Origin: Suillus spraguei
Taxonomy: Eukaryota; Basidiomycota; Agaricomycetes; Boletales; Suillaceae
Direction of reading: 5' to 3'
NCBI GenBank assembly: GCA_016800925.1
Contig: JABCPU010000105.1
Span: forward strand, 118,724-182,723
DNA length: 64,000 bases
Shown here: positions 1-11,266 of the stretch, piece by piece
Numbering within the stretch: the stretch's first letter is position 1
Layout: the number at the start of each line of letters is the position of its first letter
Notes under the pieces: generated by a model
Database searches by the model: none
What the model saw: only the letters and a program-made list of their open reading frames with translations
What the model was told of the DNA's origin: nothing
Made by a program: the position numbers and the translations under genes

Positions 1-2
1 TG

Positions 3-735
3 CACTTTAAGACCACTTCGTCCTACCTCCAGGATCCCTCTCGGTGGATTTCTGAGCTTGCGACTCAAAGTCCCGAAAACATTAAAGGGTTTTCCAAGTG
101 AATCACCGAAGTCATTGTCAAAGCATGCTAGCTTATCTATAGTTTATCGATTAAAGGGCATACCTTGGTTTCGAGACCGAGGATCCAAATATTGCATTCT
201 GGGTATCGGTTAAGTTGCGACATACTAGTCCAGACGCACTGAACTACTGGCAGAGTGGGCTTCTTTGTCTGCGCATGACACATATCGTCAGACAGACACT
301 TTCAAGGCTACACAAGCAGTTGCTCAACAAATCTTTGCGGACACACCCACCCATGCGTTTGTCAACTTCTCTGACACTAGTCGGATCTTTTCTGCTCCAG
401 TGACGGAATTTGTCATTTCCACTCTCAAGGAGGGTGCCAGTATCGACGCGCTTCAGGCCCTCGTCCACAATTTAAGGCCAAACTTCTAGGAACACCCAAG
501 TTCTACGGCTCGAGTTGGGCGACTGTTGTTGATAAGCCCAACATAATTTACGGCGTATTAGGATGGAGAGTGTGCAGGTAATCCTAATATTGGTTCTTCC
601 AAGTCAATTGCTCATCGGTCACAGGCACACTGGGATGCTGTAAGCTTAGATCCCCTCAAGAAGATCATTGATGAAGTGAAGGAGGTTGCTGACATTTGGC
701 TTGTTCACGCCAAACTAACGCAATACAATGCATGA
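3..735 (+). pseudogene. ABM-like (dimeric alpha-beta barrel) protein, frame-broken, 5' end outside window
   Basis: An exon piece at 3-97 (contains PSRWISELATQSPENIKGF), an exon from 229 after a TAG acceptor, and a last exon from about 649 to a TGA at 733-735 read as one small protein of the antibiotic-biosynthesis-monooxygenase-like fold, with blocks such as PVTEFVISTLKEG, GTPKFYGSSWATVVDKPN and LDPLKKIIDEVKEVADI. Two single-base losses break the frame: near 470 (after LVHNL) and near 562 (GW[E]SV, where GGG reads GG). The intron between them and the last exon is intact (GTAATC...CACAG). The family call is from remembered motifs of unannotated basidiomycete proteins, so it is tentative; the frame breaks are seen directly. 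It could be a real pseudogene or a gene with sequencing errors. Confidence 0.45.
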
Positions 736-1720
736 ACTCGATGATCGTGATACGAACCAAACTTCGTTTGTTGTTGTAGGAAGGTATTTTGAAGTTATGA
801 AATATGTACAGGCTTGCATATCCCCGAGGAACACTTTGGCAAACGCTCCTCTGTTTTTGATATGTAGTGTGTTAAAAGTTACCCGTGTGCCCATAACCCA
901 CCATCCACTTCATTTGACACTGGTGACATATCTTGCTGGCTCTGGTAAGTATGCTTTTCATCAATTAAAATGCAACCGGATTTACCTCCTGCTTTTACTA
1001 TTACTCAGACTCCGTGGGATCCGCTGTTGTCGTGTAGAGTGGCGGCTAGTGGCAGTTATAGCTGTAAATTGACGCCGATACTGCAGTCTGGATCATGAAG
1101 GCCTTATGCATTTGATTGGACGCAAGCACAGCCTCGTCGTGTTGTCTGCCGATCGGCTTGTGCTATGGTTACAGTCATGACAGCGCATTGAATGCTGAGC
1201 TTTGTTCCCACTGACAGAGGGGTTGGACAGATATTTACCGTTTCAAGACGATGTACGCTGCTTCAAGTTGTCCGTAAACAAGGATGTTGCCCTATTGAGG
1301 CGAGATGAGTCACCGTCTGCTGCGCCTGCATGCAAACGCGCGGCGAAATGCAACTAATAGCCAAGGCAGTCTTGCAAATGCGATTGATGCCTGTGATGCA
1401 GTGAGTTATGAGCCTGTTGAAGTGAAGATGTAGTAAACCCTTTCGTCTACCTCGAGTATGCCATCAACAGCGGGCCGCGGGGGTTTAGGACTGATGACGC
1501 ATTAATATGATTTATGAGTAGATAAATGCATGTTTGGTGAGAGTGCGTCGTGGTGTGTGGCGAGCACGCACAGTCCACGAGTTACTTATTTGACCTTGTG
1601 TGATCCTCGCCGCGGATGGAATAAAGGTGGTACACTACAACTTCAACTCCGCCAAAACGAATACGTACCGTTCACCTCCCTCATATCCACTGCCGCCTTC
1701 GTTGCGCACCTCTCCTAACT
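736..1720. other. Intergenic stretch, no gene seen
   Basis: No reading frame here has recognisable content or splice structure. The last ~80 bases before 1721 are pyrimidine-rich and probably hold the 5' leader of the VAP gene. Confidence 0.5.
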
Positions 1721-3044
1721 ATGTCTGTCCATCTCATTCCCAACAACGCGTTGGGTTTCAATAGTACGTCTTCTCCCGTTTTCTACGTCAAGCGCCCGAA
1801 CAACTCATTTTTTGAAGGACCCTTCACGCAGCTTGTCAAGCAAGTTCTAACTATCACAAATAAAAATGCGCAGCCAGTAGCATTCAAAGTCAAGACTACA
1901 GCACCCAAGGTGAGCAGAATGTCATAGATGTTTCAGTAGCTTATGAGCTCCGTAGCTGTATTGCGTACGACCAAACTCTGGTAGGATAGAGCCTGGTGAA
2001 AGCGTTGATGTCTCCGGTATGTGCCTCGTGTTTAGTCTATGTGCGAACTCGCTCACATCTTCAACAGTCATGCTACAACCGATGAAAGACGAACCTCCTT
2101 TATCGTCTAAGTGCAAGGACAAGTTCCTAATCCAAAGTACCCTCATCACACCCGAAAAGGAGACTCGAGACCTACAGGAGTTTGTAAGTCTTTCTACATG
2201 CATATCGTATTCTCATCTTCATGTTGGTCCGCAGTGGAATGCGCAAGCAGGCGCTAGTGAAGAGTGGAAGGTTTACCAGCAAAAACTCCGTGTTGTGTAC
2301 CTCCCGCCCGAAGGACAAACCGTTGAAGAGGAGGATGAGGGACATGTGGAGCCACCTATGCCTGCCCGCCCTCATGCAGAGCCTGCTGGTGGACCATCTG
2401 TGAGTGCTTTGACTACCTGAGAACATTCGAACCACTAAATACGATCGCACCATCTGCAGACCTATGCAACTGTCAACTATCCAGAACCACGCCCTACTCC
2501 AGCTATGCCGGAATTCTCTTACGATGATGCAGTTCAAGTTGCACCGCTCGTGCAACCTCAACGCTCTGTCACACCACCTGCACCAGAGCGAGAAGTGAAC
2601 AGTTCTCAAGAGGCTGGTTCTTATCGGGAGGAATTCGACTTCCAGAGATCTACCAGTGGTGGAGTCGGCGTTGTCAACGTCAACGTGCATTCGCCCTCAC
2701 GGCCACCCACTCCTCCAGTTGCACGGGTACCCTCAATTAACCAAGAGTTGGAAGCGAAGTATATTGCGGCTCAGGACGAGATACAACGACTTCGGGATCT
2801 TCTTGCGGCTGTGCCTGATCCCAGTTCTCTAGCGCCAGAGTCCATTGCACCTACCTCCATCGCTCCCTCGGACTTCCGGAGGAGACATACATCGGCGCTC
2901 TCAGACGACGGAGAGACGTATGCGGGATCTGACGTCGGTACCATGGTGGAGCATGATAGTGTTATCCACCAGGAAGGCGTTCCACTACAGGTGGTTGTTA
3001 TTATTGCGCTTGGCGTTTTTATCACAACGTATCTATTTTTCTAA
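1721..3044 (+). CDS. VAMP-associated protein (VAP/Scs2-type, MSP domain, C-terminal membrane anchor)
   Basis: Five exons (1721-1909, 1956-2016, 2068-2183, 2235-2399, 2460-3044) join in phase to 371 aa. Residues 1-~125 form a major sperm protein domain: FEGPFTQLVKQVLTITN, then PVAFKVKTTAPK, YCVRPNSGRIEPGESVDVSV and KCKDKFLIQST. A Pro/Ser-rich linker follows, then a short heptad-like helix (INQELEAKYIAAQDEIQRLR, ~275-295) and a final hydrophobic tail VVVIIALGVFITTYLFF that ends the protein as a tail anchor. VAP proteins sit in the ER membrane and bind FFAT motifs of lipid-transfer proteins at contact sites. The ATG at 1721 follows a CT-rich leader and starts the MSP fold directly. All five exons are intact. 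Confidence 0.93.
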
Positions 3045-3700
3045 GTAGCCGAGCAGAAACGTGCTCCTTTCATTCCCTTTCTTCGTCGATCCCTCCGGGC
3101 TCGCTGAAGCCGTTTCGCGCAACACATGCCACGCACCATATACAATATTTTCTTCGTTGGTGATATGAAAGGGGTATTGGGGAGTGCTGTTGCAGTTCTC
3201 ATGACTTTACGCATTTATTACCGAGTTACATAGTACGTTAGCATTTTTTTTCCTTGTTGTGTCTTGCTTAGTGTTATCGTCCTGTGCATCACCGCTATAT
3301 ATGATCCGATTTGAACAACACGGCTACGGGCGTGGTTGAGGAGCTGGTCTTCCGCTTTGATGCTGGAAAAAATCCTCGAGGCCTGTGATTATATACGTAC
3401 ATCTACACCGTAATAGAGTATAATTATGTACTCAGCCGATATTATATCAGACTCGTACGATAATTAACCCTGTCTGCGTGTGATGTTCAGGATTTCTGCC
3501 GTACTAGCTTGTCAACGCGAATGATGTCATTGAATTCATTACAATGTATGCGTAATAATTAATGGACTAGAGACCAGGGGCCCGGACCTACGGACTTCCC
3601 ACTCCGGACCGCTTCGAGCCGAAAGTTGTGCCTATTAATAATTAATGCCTCACTAATAAATGCCTCACCGGATGACGTGATCTACATAGTACATCCCACC
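3045..3700. other. Intergenic stretch between VAP and SOD genes
   Basis: Contains the 3' UTR of the VAP gene and the promoter side of the SOD gene. I see no coding structure or repeat in it. Confidence 0.5.
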
Positions 3701-4491
3701 ATGAACACGTACCCTCAAAAACAATCTAAGAAACCTATCTTCTTCACCGCAGCAATTACTGCTGCAGTCTTCTTCTTCGGCTACACCTGGCTTTTCAAGC
3801 CATCTGAGGCTGCAATCGTCCAAAAGGTATGTTGTTGATTATTCTCCACTATCGTGGCTGATAAATAGCGCAGGCGGTCGTGGTCCTAAAAGGCGACTCA
3901 CCAGTTGCTGGCACCATCACATTTGAGCAGTCCTCAGTGGATGGGCCAGTCAAGGTCTCAGGAGAAATCACGAACCTTGACCCTTCTTCTCAGCGTGGCT
4001 TCCATATCCAGTGAGTATTCAGGTTCACGAAGTAGGCCAAGTATTCAGGTTATACTATCGATAGCTCTCTGGGAGACCTCAGCAATGGCTGTATCTCTAC
4101 TGGGTCGCATTTTAATCCATATGACAAAACACATGGTGCTCCCTCGGACTCTGTCAGGCATGTTGGCGACCTAGGGAATATCGAGAGCGACGAATATGGC
4201 ACAGCCACCATTTCCTTCAAGGACAGCCTCATTTCCTTGAATGGCCCCACGAGTATAGTTGGGTAAGTTACATACACAGATTGACTGTGTTCAATAGTAT
4301 GAAACTCATATCCGCTTGTCAGACGGGCTGTCGTTGTTCATGCAGTATGGCACCTTTTCATTTTGAACGTGGTTCCCTACTAATATACTGTGCAGGGCGT
4401 CGATGATTTGGGAACAGGCAATAATGAAGAGTCTCTCAAGACCGGAAATGCAGGCGGACGAGCTGCTTGTGGTGTCATCGGTTTGTTCTAA
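3701..4491 (+). CDS. Cu/Zn superoxide dismutase with N-terminal membrane anchor
   Basis: Five exons (3701-3826, 3874-4010, 4065-4262, 4323-4344, 4396-4491) give 192 aa. Copper and zinc ligands are all in place: GFHIH, HFNP, KTHG, RHVGDLG and RAVVVHA; the disulfide cysteines (SNGC and RAACGVIG) and the active-site Arg (GGRAACG) are present. Unlike the ~154-aa cytosolic enzyme, it starts with a basic stretch (QKQSKKP) and one hydrophobic segment ([20 protein letters not shown], residues 12-31), so it is probably a type II membrane or secreted enzyme that dismutates superoxide outside the cytosol. The 22-nt fourth exon encodes the VVVHA strand. The gene is intact and convergent with the channel gene downstream. 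Confidence 0.93.
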
Positions 4492-4900
4492 TGACCTTTT
4501 ATGACAACCTGATGTTAATCAAGAGTTGCATTAGGGCTCATGTAAATCATCTGAGTGTTGGGCGTGCTGCATCTTGTATATTTCATTGTATCATCATATG
4601 TCGCCCATATCTCTCGGTCTGACAATTTATTTGTCTTTGCCTGAGTTGCGTGAGAGCTCATTAAGATGGCAAAGTGTGGATCGATACACCTTGGTACTCG
4701 TGGGGTTCAGTAAGAATGGAGAGGCTTTTGATCATGTTATGAAATAACTCCATTTCCATTAACATTAATGGCACTAGCTGGGCCATCAGATTTGCCCCGT
4801 ATCTGCTCCTGCTACAGAGTTTCGCACTTTCTGACCAGTCGTCACATAATACTTCGATTCTACAAGCGTCTCGAAATGATAATCAGCCTCACTCAGTTCG
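4492..4900. other. Convergent 3' region of SOD and channel genes
   Basis: 409 bases between two stop codons that face each other. It should hold both 3' UTRs; no other feature is visible. Confidence 0.5.
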
Positions 4901-7900
4901 TCACTGAACATCAGCATAAAACCAAGATGTAAACCACGACCGTTTCGTCCGCCTATGATTTAACCCAGCAGCCGCATGCTCCCTTCTTAGCCGTTCCTCC
5001 GTCGCCAAATGTTCTTCCGCGATTGCTTCAGTCACGACAGCTTCCCGGGTTGTTACAGCAACTTCTCGAGGTGTTGCGGCGGCTTCTTGAGGAGTCACTT
5101 TGATGTGTGACAACGACACCTGCGACCCACCATACCCCACAATCGATGCTGTAGAACGCGTAAACTCAGCCTGTGCATGTAGATCTGGTCGAGACCCAGG
5201 GTCAAGGCCACGAAGCTGAGATTGGAAGTGAAGGTTAGGTGGCGGAAGGTATGAAGATGCCCTTTCTCGAAAGGATCTTGGTGCGTGGCCGGAAGATGAC
5301 TTTGGAGGAAATTCAGGGCGATTGCCGTCCATGGTCTGTGATCGACCTGGAAGGCCTCGAGATGCGCGGTCACTACTTTTCATGCTGACATTACTACCTG
5401 AACGATGTCGAGAGAACAAGGATGGACGACGTGATCTTGTTGTGCATTCCACATCAACCTCTTGATCAATAGTGACGATGCGGGACTGGATGCCTTCAGG
5501 AAGATCAATATCTTCATTACCACTGTATTGCCTAGTTGTAAGGATGGACGGTTGCCCATCGCCAGACACTGAGCTGGGGAGCTGACACGCAGGGGATGCG
5601 GAAGAAACAGCACCAGGCCAGTGACCCATATCACCAGCGCCGGGCTCACTTGTTAAAGTCTGGTAAACATCAACAGTGTCATCGAGGTCCAGGGGACCTA
5701 GCGGATTTCTTGGCAGCCATAGAGCATTGGTTATAGGTCGAGTGTAGTAAGGGTTATCATAAGGGATATCATGACGAGGTTCATCATCCCACGCTGCAAG
5801 AGGTGGATGTCGCTCTACGAGGGAAGTCGAGATGCGTGCTGTGGGCTGACGTTGCTGTTCAGCAGGTGGGGAATCAACCACTCTATCCAGAATGGCAGAA
5901 GATGGTTCTCCTTGGGCCCAGGTCGATGGCGTTTTCCCATTCTCATCTACTGAATGTAGCCTCGAGAACGAACGGAAATGAGGGCCGGACGGGTTCAGCT
6001 TACGCCGCTCGTACGGTCGACGTCTTCGGGGAACGGTCGAAAAAGAAAAATTCACCCAGGCCGGTAAGCGCCAAGTCTGGAATCTCGAAGGGTAGCCCTC
6101 AGCGTTAGCGCCACTAGGGTAGTTTGACGGGATAATCTGGCTTTCAGGACTGTCTTCAGATTCTCCCACGCCCGTCTTGCAGACAATCTGTGCCTCCTCA
6201 GTATCATCTTGCTCGAATTTAGCGCGGCACATTCGGGTCATGCTGATCGCAACCTCATTATCAGAGCAGAGGTTAATGAGAAGATAAAAACGCGCGCACA
6301 TCACCTTGAATATTGCGGTGAAGACGAATAAGAAACCCGATAGCGCTACATTGACAGTTATCCGTAACACAGCCATGTACGCTAGGAATACAAACTAAGC
6401 CACAAGTCAGTTGATCGCACAGCGAAGGGTAGAGAATAGGACGAACTTGAGATAGCATCAAGCCTATGAATGGAAATACATCAGCGGCGTTCAAATGTGC
6501 AGATATGAGTGTCATACCATCTAATGAATAACGAAGGATACGGATCAACAGTATTTGGCCATTGCATTCGTAGTTCTTCGCATAAACATGTAGCAACTGT
6601 CCATCTAGGTCAATTCTAGTTTTACGAAGGGTGTGATGTAGCAAACCTGATTTTTTACAACAGCTGAAAAACGTTTGGGTCAGCACAGATACTATCAGGC
6701 CATATAAACAACAAACCAGTCTCAACTGAAAAGTAGACCAACCCGAAGGGTATGACAAGTGGGTTAAGCAGAGCGAAGAGGAGTAACACATGAATGACCA
6801 AGAGATGATTCGGTAGCCAGTCTGCATTCAGAAACACTGTAAGAAACCTCGCTGCGCAAAATGAAGGAACTCACAATAGAAATTAAATGTTCGTGGGCGA
6901 ATCCCAGCAACTCTTTTCCTCGGAGTCACATGTCGCTTCGTGGAGGGATAAGCGAACAAAGGCAACTACAGCGAGGGATGTCAACATCATGGATCTCCAT
7001 TACGACTCCACAGAAACTTACACCAACTGCAAAGCTCAACGTGAGAATTGGATACAGCACGATAAATTATGAATGCTTACACAACATAAGCTCAAAGCCT
7101 CCATGAATTGCAGTAGTAAAGATCACTGCAAGCAAGTAGAATCCATCAATTCACTGCAAGAGGTCGAGGGACTGTACTTACGCCATCCAACATAGAAAGG
7201 TCCAGCCGTCGGGAAACTACTAGCGATAGTATTTAGTATGCCACTCCCGGATACGGTCTTGAATGAAGTAAGGAAAGACTGCAGCGCAGCGGTTCCTACG
7301 CAGAAAAACACCAAGACATTAACGATTAGGAATTTATAGTAACGGGTCATGATCGTGTCGTGCATTACGGAAAGAGTGATGATTGTATGAGCTTTCTTCG
7401 AAATGAGTAGAAGAATGGGTGGAATGAGGATCGTAAGTAGTGATATAAGAACAGTCGGAAGGAATGATTGAATGAGTTCTTCCTGCCAAGGATGACTGGA
7501 TAGATAATTGTACTACTTGGCTGTTCAGCACAGAAGATGCCAAAGAAGGATTACACATACCAAACTCGGCCAGAACGTCGAAATGCTTTGAATGGAAACA
7601 AGACCAACAAATAGTGACACTGGAAAAACCCAAAATATCGTGAATCCCCTGAGATATAGTCAACAACCACTCATAGTCATACAACGGTGAACCAGCACTT
7701 ACCAGACCCCAGTGTTCACTACCCAATCCTTGAGGATGTCCACTTGGTAAGTTGACCTCATAACTCTCGTCCAATCAATGTCTTCATACTGCGGGGCCAT
7801 CGTTACAAGGCATGCAAGTGGGTTATTGGGATGTACTGCTAAGTACTTGCATGCCTTCCTTGCATCTGCCGGATCCTTGAAGGTTACGAACGCTGTTGAC

Positions 7901-9717
7901 ACAGCGTCGTATTCCGTAGAAGCCCGTGCTCGATCTTGCGTTATCAACGACGTAAGGAGATTGAGTTTGGCAGTGTAATAATCAATGCTCGGCACGGTCT
8001 TCCCACGGAAAAAGACAGAAAGATGGATCAACGGCTGGTATGGGTCTAGTATGCTTCGGGGTAAAGCGAGAAGTGCATCCCATATTGTCTTGTGTGAGTT
8101 AATATTGTCCATCGCCGGATCCACTTTGACATTGTCAGTCCATGGTAGCCGCTAAATCTGTGAGACGCACCCTCCGTCTTCAAAATGAGTTTGCGCCTTA
8201 GGTGCGCAAACTTGCTGGTCAGCTCGTAATCAACCAGAAACGGTGAGAGCGTCCGAACGAGTAAGTCTGTATCATTGTTCTGGTGTCCGATGTGGGTTTG
8301 ACTATACTCGCTTTCTATATCAGGAGTCCTAGCGCGTCTGGGTACGGTGGTTGATCCGTGTCTATGTTCTACACTGTACACCGCTAAAAGTGCCTTCTTT
8401 GCCAATCTGATGTGCGCACCCTCTAAACGGCGGAGGATCTCCTCGCGCCGCTCCAGCAATGACGCCAGTTCCGTCATTCGTCGTGCAATGACAACTCGGT
8501 CAATTGGTGGCACATTTTCCTGGTTTGCACAGGGAATTTGTCCAAGTGGAGCTCCATCGCCTTCTTGGCTCCCATTTGCAGTTTCGCGTGCAGACATACC
8601 TATGTTCTGTGGAATGCGCCTTGCTCGATTGAAACCAAAAGTGAACAATTTGTTTAATAGACCGGGCTTGTTGAGAGAGCGCGATAAGTAATACTCAAAG
8701 TATTCCTTGAGCTCCTTTTCTGAGCGAAGCTGTACCGGGATGTTGGTCACCATCACGGTACGCAGACGTAAACCACAGTTGGAGTGGTCTGTGTCAAAGG
8801 ATGGAATATCCTGGAAGGGGTATTGTGGGTGAGGATGAGGATGATATTGCGTCTCCCTCTCGATCATGGTATCGGACTCCACACTACGCATGTCACTTTC
8901 TATTTTCGCTGCTCGTAATCTGAACGCTCCATTGCAAATATAGAAGATATTGCATATCCAGGTAAGTGTGATCCAGAAGAGGAGGCAAATGTGAATCCAG
9001 AGGAGAGAACGACCTTGCTGAGTCTCTACGAGTGAAGAAATTGATGCTCTTGTCATTGACCGCGGTGAAACGTCGTCCGGAGAAAAGTGAACATGTATCG
9101 GAAGGAGAATAGGAGTGGTCGTAAATGTGTGGACGAGGACGAAGAGTACTTATGGACGACAGAAATTAACGGATACAAATCAAGTGCAGGGCTGTAAGTG
9201 CTCACGGGTCCCGCGCAGGAAACGCACATACAACGTTGCATCAACTCCTCTAAGCTCATTAAGCTGCACTTGGGGAAAGGTGATGCTGTCCTTGACCCAG
9301 GATAATGGCCAGCCTTTTGGCGTCGGAGGGGATGGATTCCTGATACCACTATCAGAATGAGGAAGAACAAGAGTTACGAACGACAGACCATGCCCACGAA
9401 CGACCTTGATACAGGCTAGAGGTTCAACCACCAATTAGAAGACAATAAGGAAATGATGAGTATGCTCACTAGCCAAACTCCCAAGACTCAACACTTCCAA
9501 GCCCCTCAGGTTGAGCGTGAAGTCTGCGTCTCCTTCTTTTCATGATCTCGTGTGATGTCACAGACACCGCAACCAATACAATTGCTATAGCCGACTGGTT
9601 GATAAGACCACTGAGACAGGCGTAGTAATTGTAAATGTTAACTTCATACTGAAGACTCTGAGGAAATAGACTGAACCTGTAATCCTTTGAGAAGGGCCTG
9701 GTCTGAATGTCAGCCAT
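4901..9717 (-). CDS. CSC1/OSCA-like (DUF221) calcium-permeable stress-gated cation channel
   Basis: Sixteen exons join in phase to 1342 aa: 9717-9470, 9415-9389, 9339-9206, 9148-8171, 8123-7703, 7648-7561, 7512-7182, 7125-7081, 7026-7022, 6965-6875, 6821-6717, 6663-6647, 6596-6518, 6463-6447, 6394-6305, 6253-4901. The N-terminal RSN1-type helix is LINQSAIAIVLVAV, followed by PSPPTPKGWPLSWVKDSI. The long cytosolic PHM7-type domain has TVMVTNIPVQLRSEKELKEY and AFVTFKDPADARKA. The 7-TM pore region has IFWVFPVSLFVGL, WQEELIQSFLPTVL, PNHLLVIHVLLLFALLNPL and ALSGFLFVFTAIFK. A 450-aa cytosolic tail carries NPYYTRPITNALWLPRNPLG and many Ser/Arg stretches. Family members are osmotically or mechanically gated plasma-membrane channels. 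Four exons are very short (5, 17, 17 and 27 nt). No frame defects. Confidence 0.92.
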
Positions 9718-10176
9718 GATCGCGACAGTATTCAGTAAGTGCCAAAGTGACGTCGGCAGGTGATGATACTTATGGGCGGGACAAGAGGAGTGGAGCACTG
9801 GTGGAGAGAATAAATTGTTGGTACTCCGAGTTCAACGGTTCCTCGACTCGGAATAGTCAAAGAACCGCTATCCGTGCAGCTCCACTATGACAAGCTTCGA
9901 TCAGTCTATTGACGCCAGCATGCAGCTAGCTGGCGTCGTGGCCTCAAGTCATGCCCCTGACGTTGCATTAATCCACTGCGCGTCGCCGCGTCGTTCGTTG
10001 TAACTTACTATGTAGTCAACGCGAAAGTCCAAATTTGCAAGCTTTAAGCGCTTAGTGCTGCAGCACTGGTTCAGTATATTATTATTATCTTACCCAACCA
10101 CGGTGCAAAGTTCAAGTCCCAAGTGATTGCAAAACTGGTAGTCTAGTGCAGTACTTAGTTCTATGAACAGAATGGT
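9718..10176. other. Intergenic, upstream of channel gene and downstream of NDUFS4
   Basis: 459 bases. It should hold the promoter of the minus-strand channel gene and the NDUFS4 3' UTR; nothing else is recognisable. Confidence 0.45.
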
Positions 10177-10919
10177 CTACTTCGTGCGCATTATCCGTAG
10201 CTTATTCGGTCTATAGACAAAATTCTCTGAATAGTTCTTCGGAGGGATTTTCTTGGTGGGAGGAGGTTGCCTGCGGTGCTTCATTAGTGTCCAGTTCATG
10301 ATAAAAGCGAGCGAGGCACTCACACATAGTAATTCCAGCCTGAAGGAAAGACAATGAGAGGAATGGACGCTGAGATAGAGATGAAGCATACCTTGTTTCT
10401 CTGCAAAATGCATGGCATCTTCCTTGCTTCTGAATGACATCCTGGTGCCCTGCATATAATCCGCGCTGTGCAAACAGTGATGAACGCCGTCTCAGGTAAA
10501 GGATTCAAGCACCAACTACTCACGAACTGGCATAACCCATCAGAGGATTCTCCCACCTTCCTGCCCCCAGCAGAACATCCCAGTCAATGCGCCACCGCTC
10601 TGACTTTCCTGCTCCGCTTTGCATGGTGTTACGGGCTGGTTGATAGATCCGTACCATGCGATGCCGGAGCTCCCCTGGATTGGCGGTCATTAAGCATGAC
10701 ATTTTCATTAGTGTCAGTTGGTTGAAACACACCTGGAGCACCACTTATAACTTCAGCCGTCAATACATCAGTATGAGCAACCTCCGCAATTTGGGTTGTC
10801 TCTTTCTGGGAGGCATCGCCAGAGCGATTGTGAGTTTCTGAGAAACGGCGCGTATAAGTTGGACACGCAGACAATGACCGTCTGGGTATTGCCTGCTTAT
10901 AAGAACGGAGCAAAGACAT
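10177..10919 (-). CDS. NADH:ubiquinone oxidoreductase (complex I) 18-kDa Fe-S subunit NDUFS4
   Basis: Five exons (10919-10733, 10674-10524, 10465-10392, 10339-10324, 10270-10177) join in phase to 173 aa. The first ~35 residues are rich in Arg and Ser with no acidic residues before SETH, as in a mitochondrial presequence (YKQAIPRRSLSACPTYTRRF). The mature part carries the NDUFS4 signature: RMVRIYQPARNTMQSG, WRIDWDVL, RWENPLMGYASSADYMQG, SFRSKEDAMHFAEKQGWNYYV and the C-terminal KNYSENFVYRPNKLRI. NDUFS4 lies at the N-module/Q-module interface in the matrix arm of complex I. The fourth exon is only 16 nt (GWNYYV). Intact. Confidence 0.95.
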
Positions 10920-11266
10920 TGTCGAAATCTATTGAGAACGGTGAAGAGACGGGCTGCTGTCGGAAGACGGCGGCAAAGTCCGGCTTTGTGGCAGTGCAGG
11001 CGTTCACTTGTCATAAGTACAGAATTGCCATTCAATGGGGGAACTTTGTGGTGCATAAATAGTAAAGCTAAAACATGCCTTTTAAATAAGCGAGAGTGCT
11101 AAGTAATATACGTGTACATGGTGTAATCAATGGGAGCAGCAGGCACTCGAATGGCACATTTATGTCCGGCATAACTCTGTGCGGGAACCGACAGGTCTAT
11201 CGAAGTATCGGGTGTATTTATTATTCATGAATTCTGAGGTGAAAAACGTTGGGAATTACTGACCTT
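10920..11266. other. Intergenic between NDUFS4 and MFS genes
   Basis: 347 bases with no coding content seen; expected to hold the NDUFS4 promoter and the MFS 3' UTR. Confidence 0.4.

Noticed and set aside
728..1072. 114-codon plus-strand ORF after the ABM-like gene
   Set aside because: Starts with ATG but has no recognisable domain; it overlaps the end of the ABM reading and looks like chance frame.
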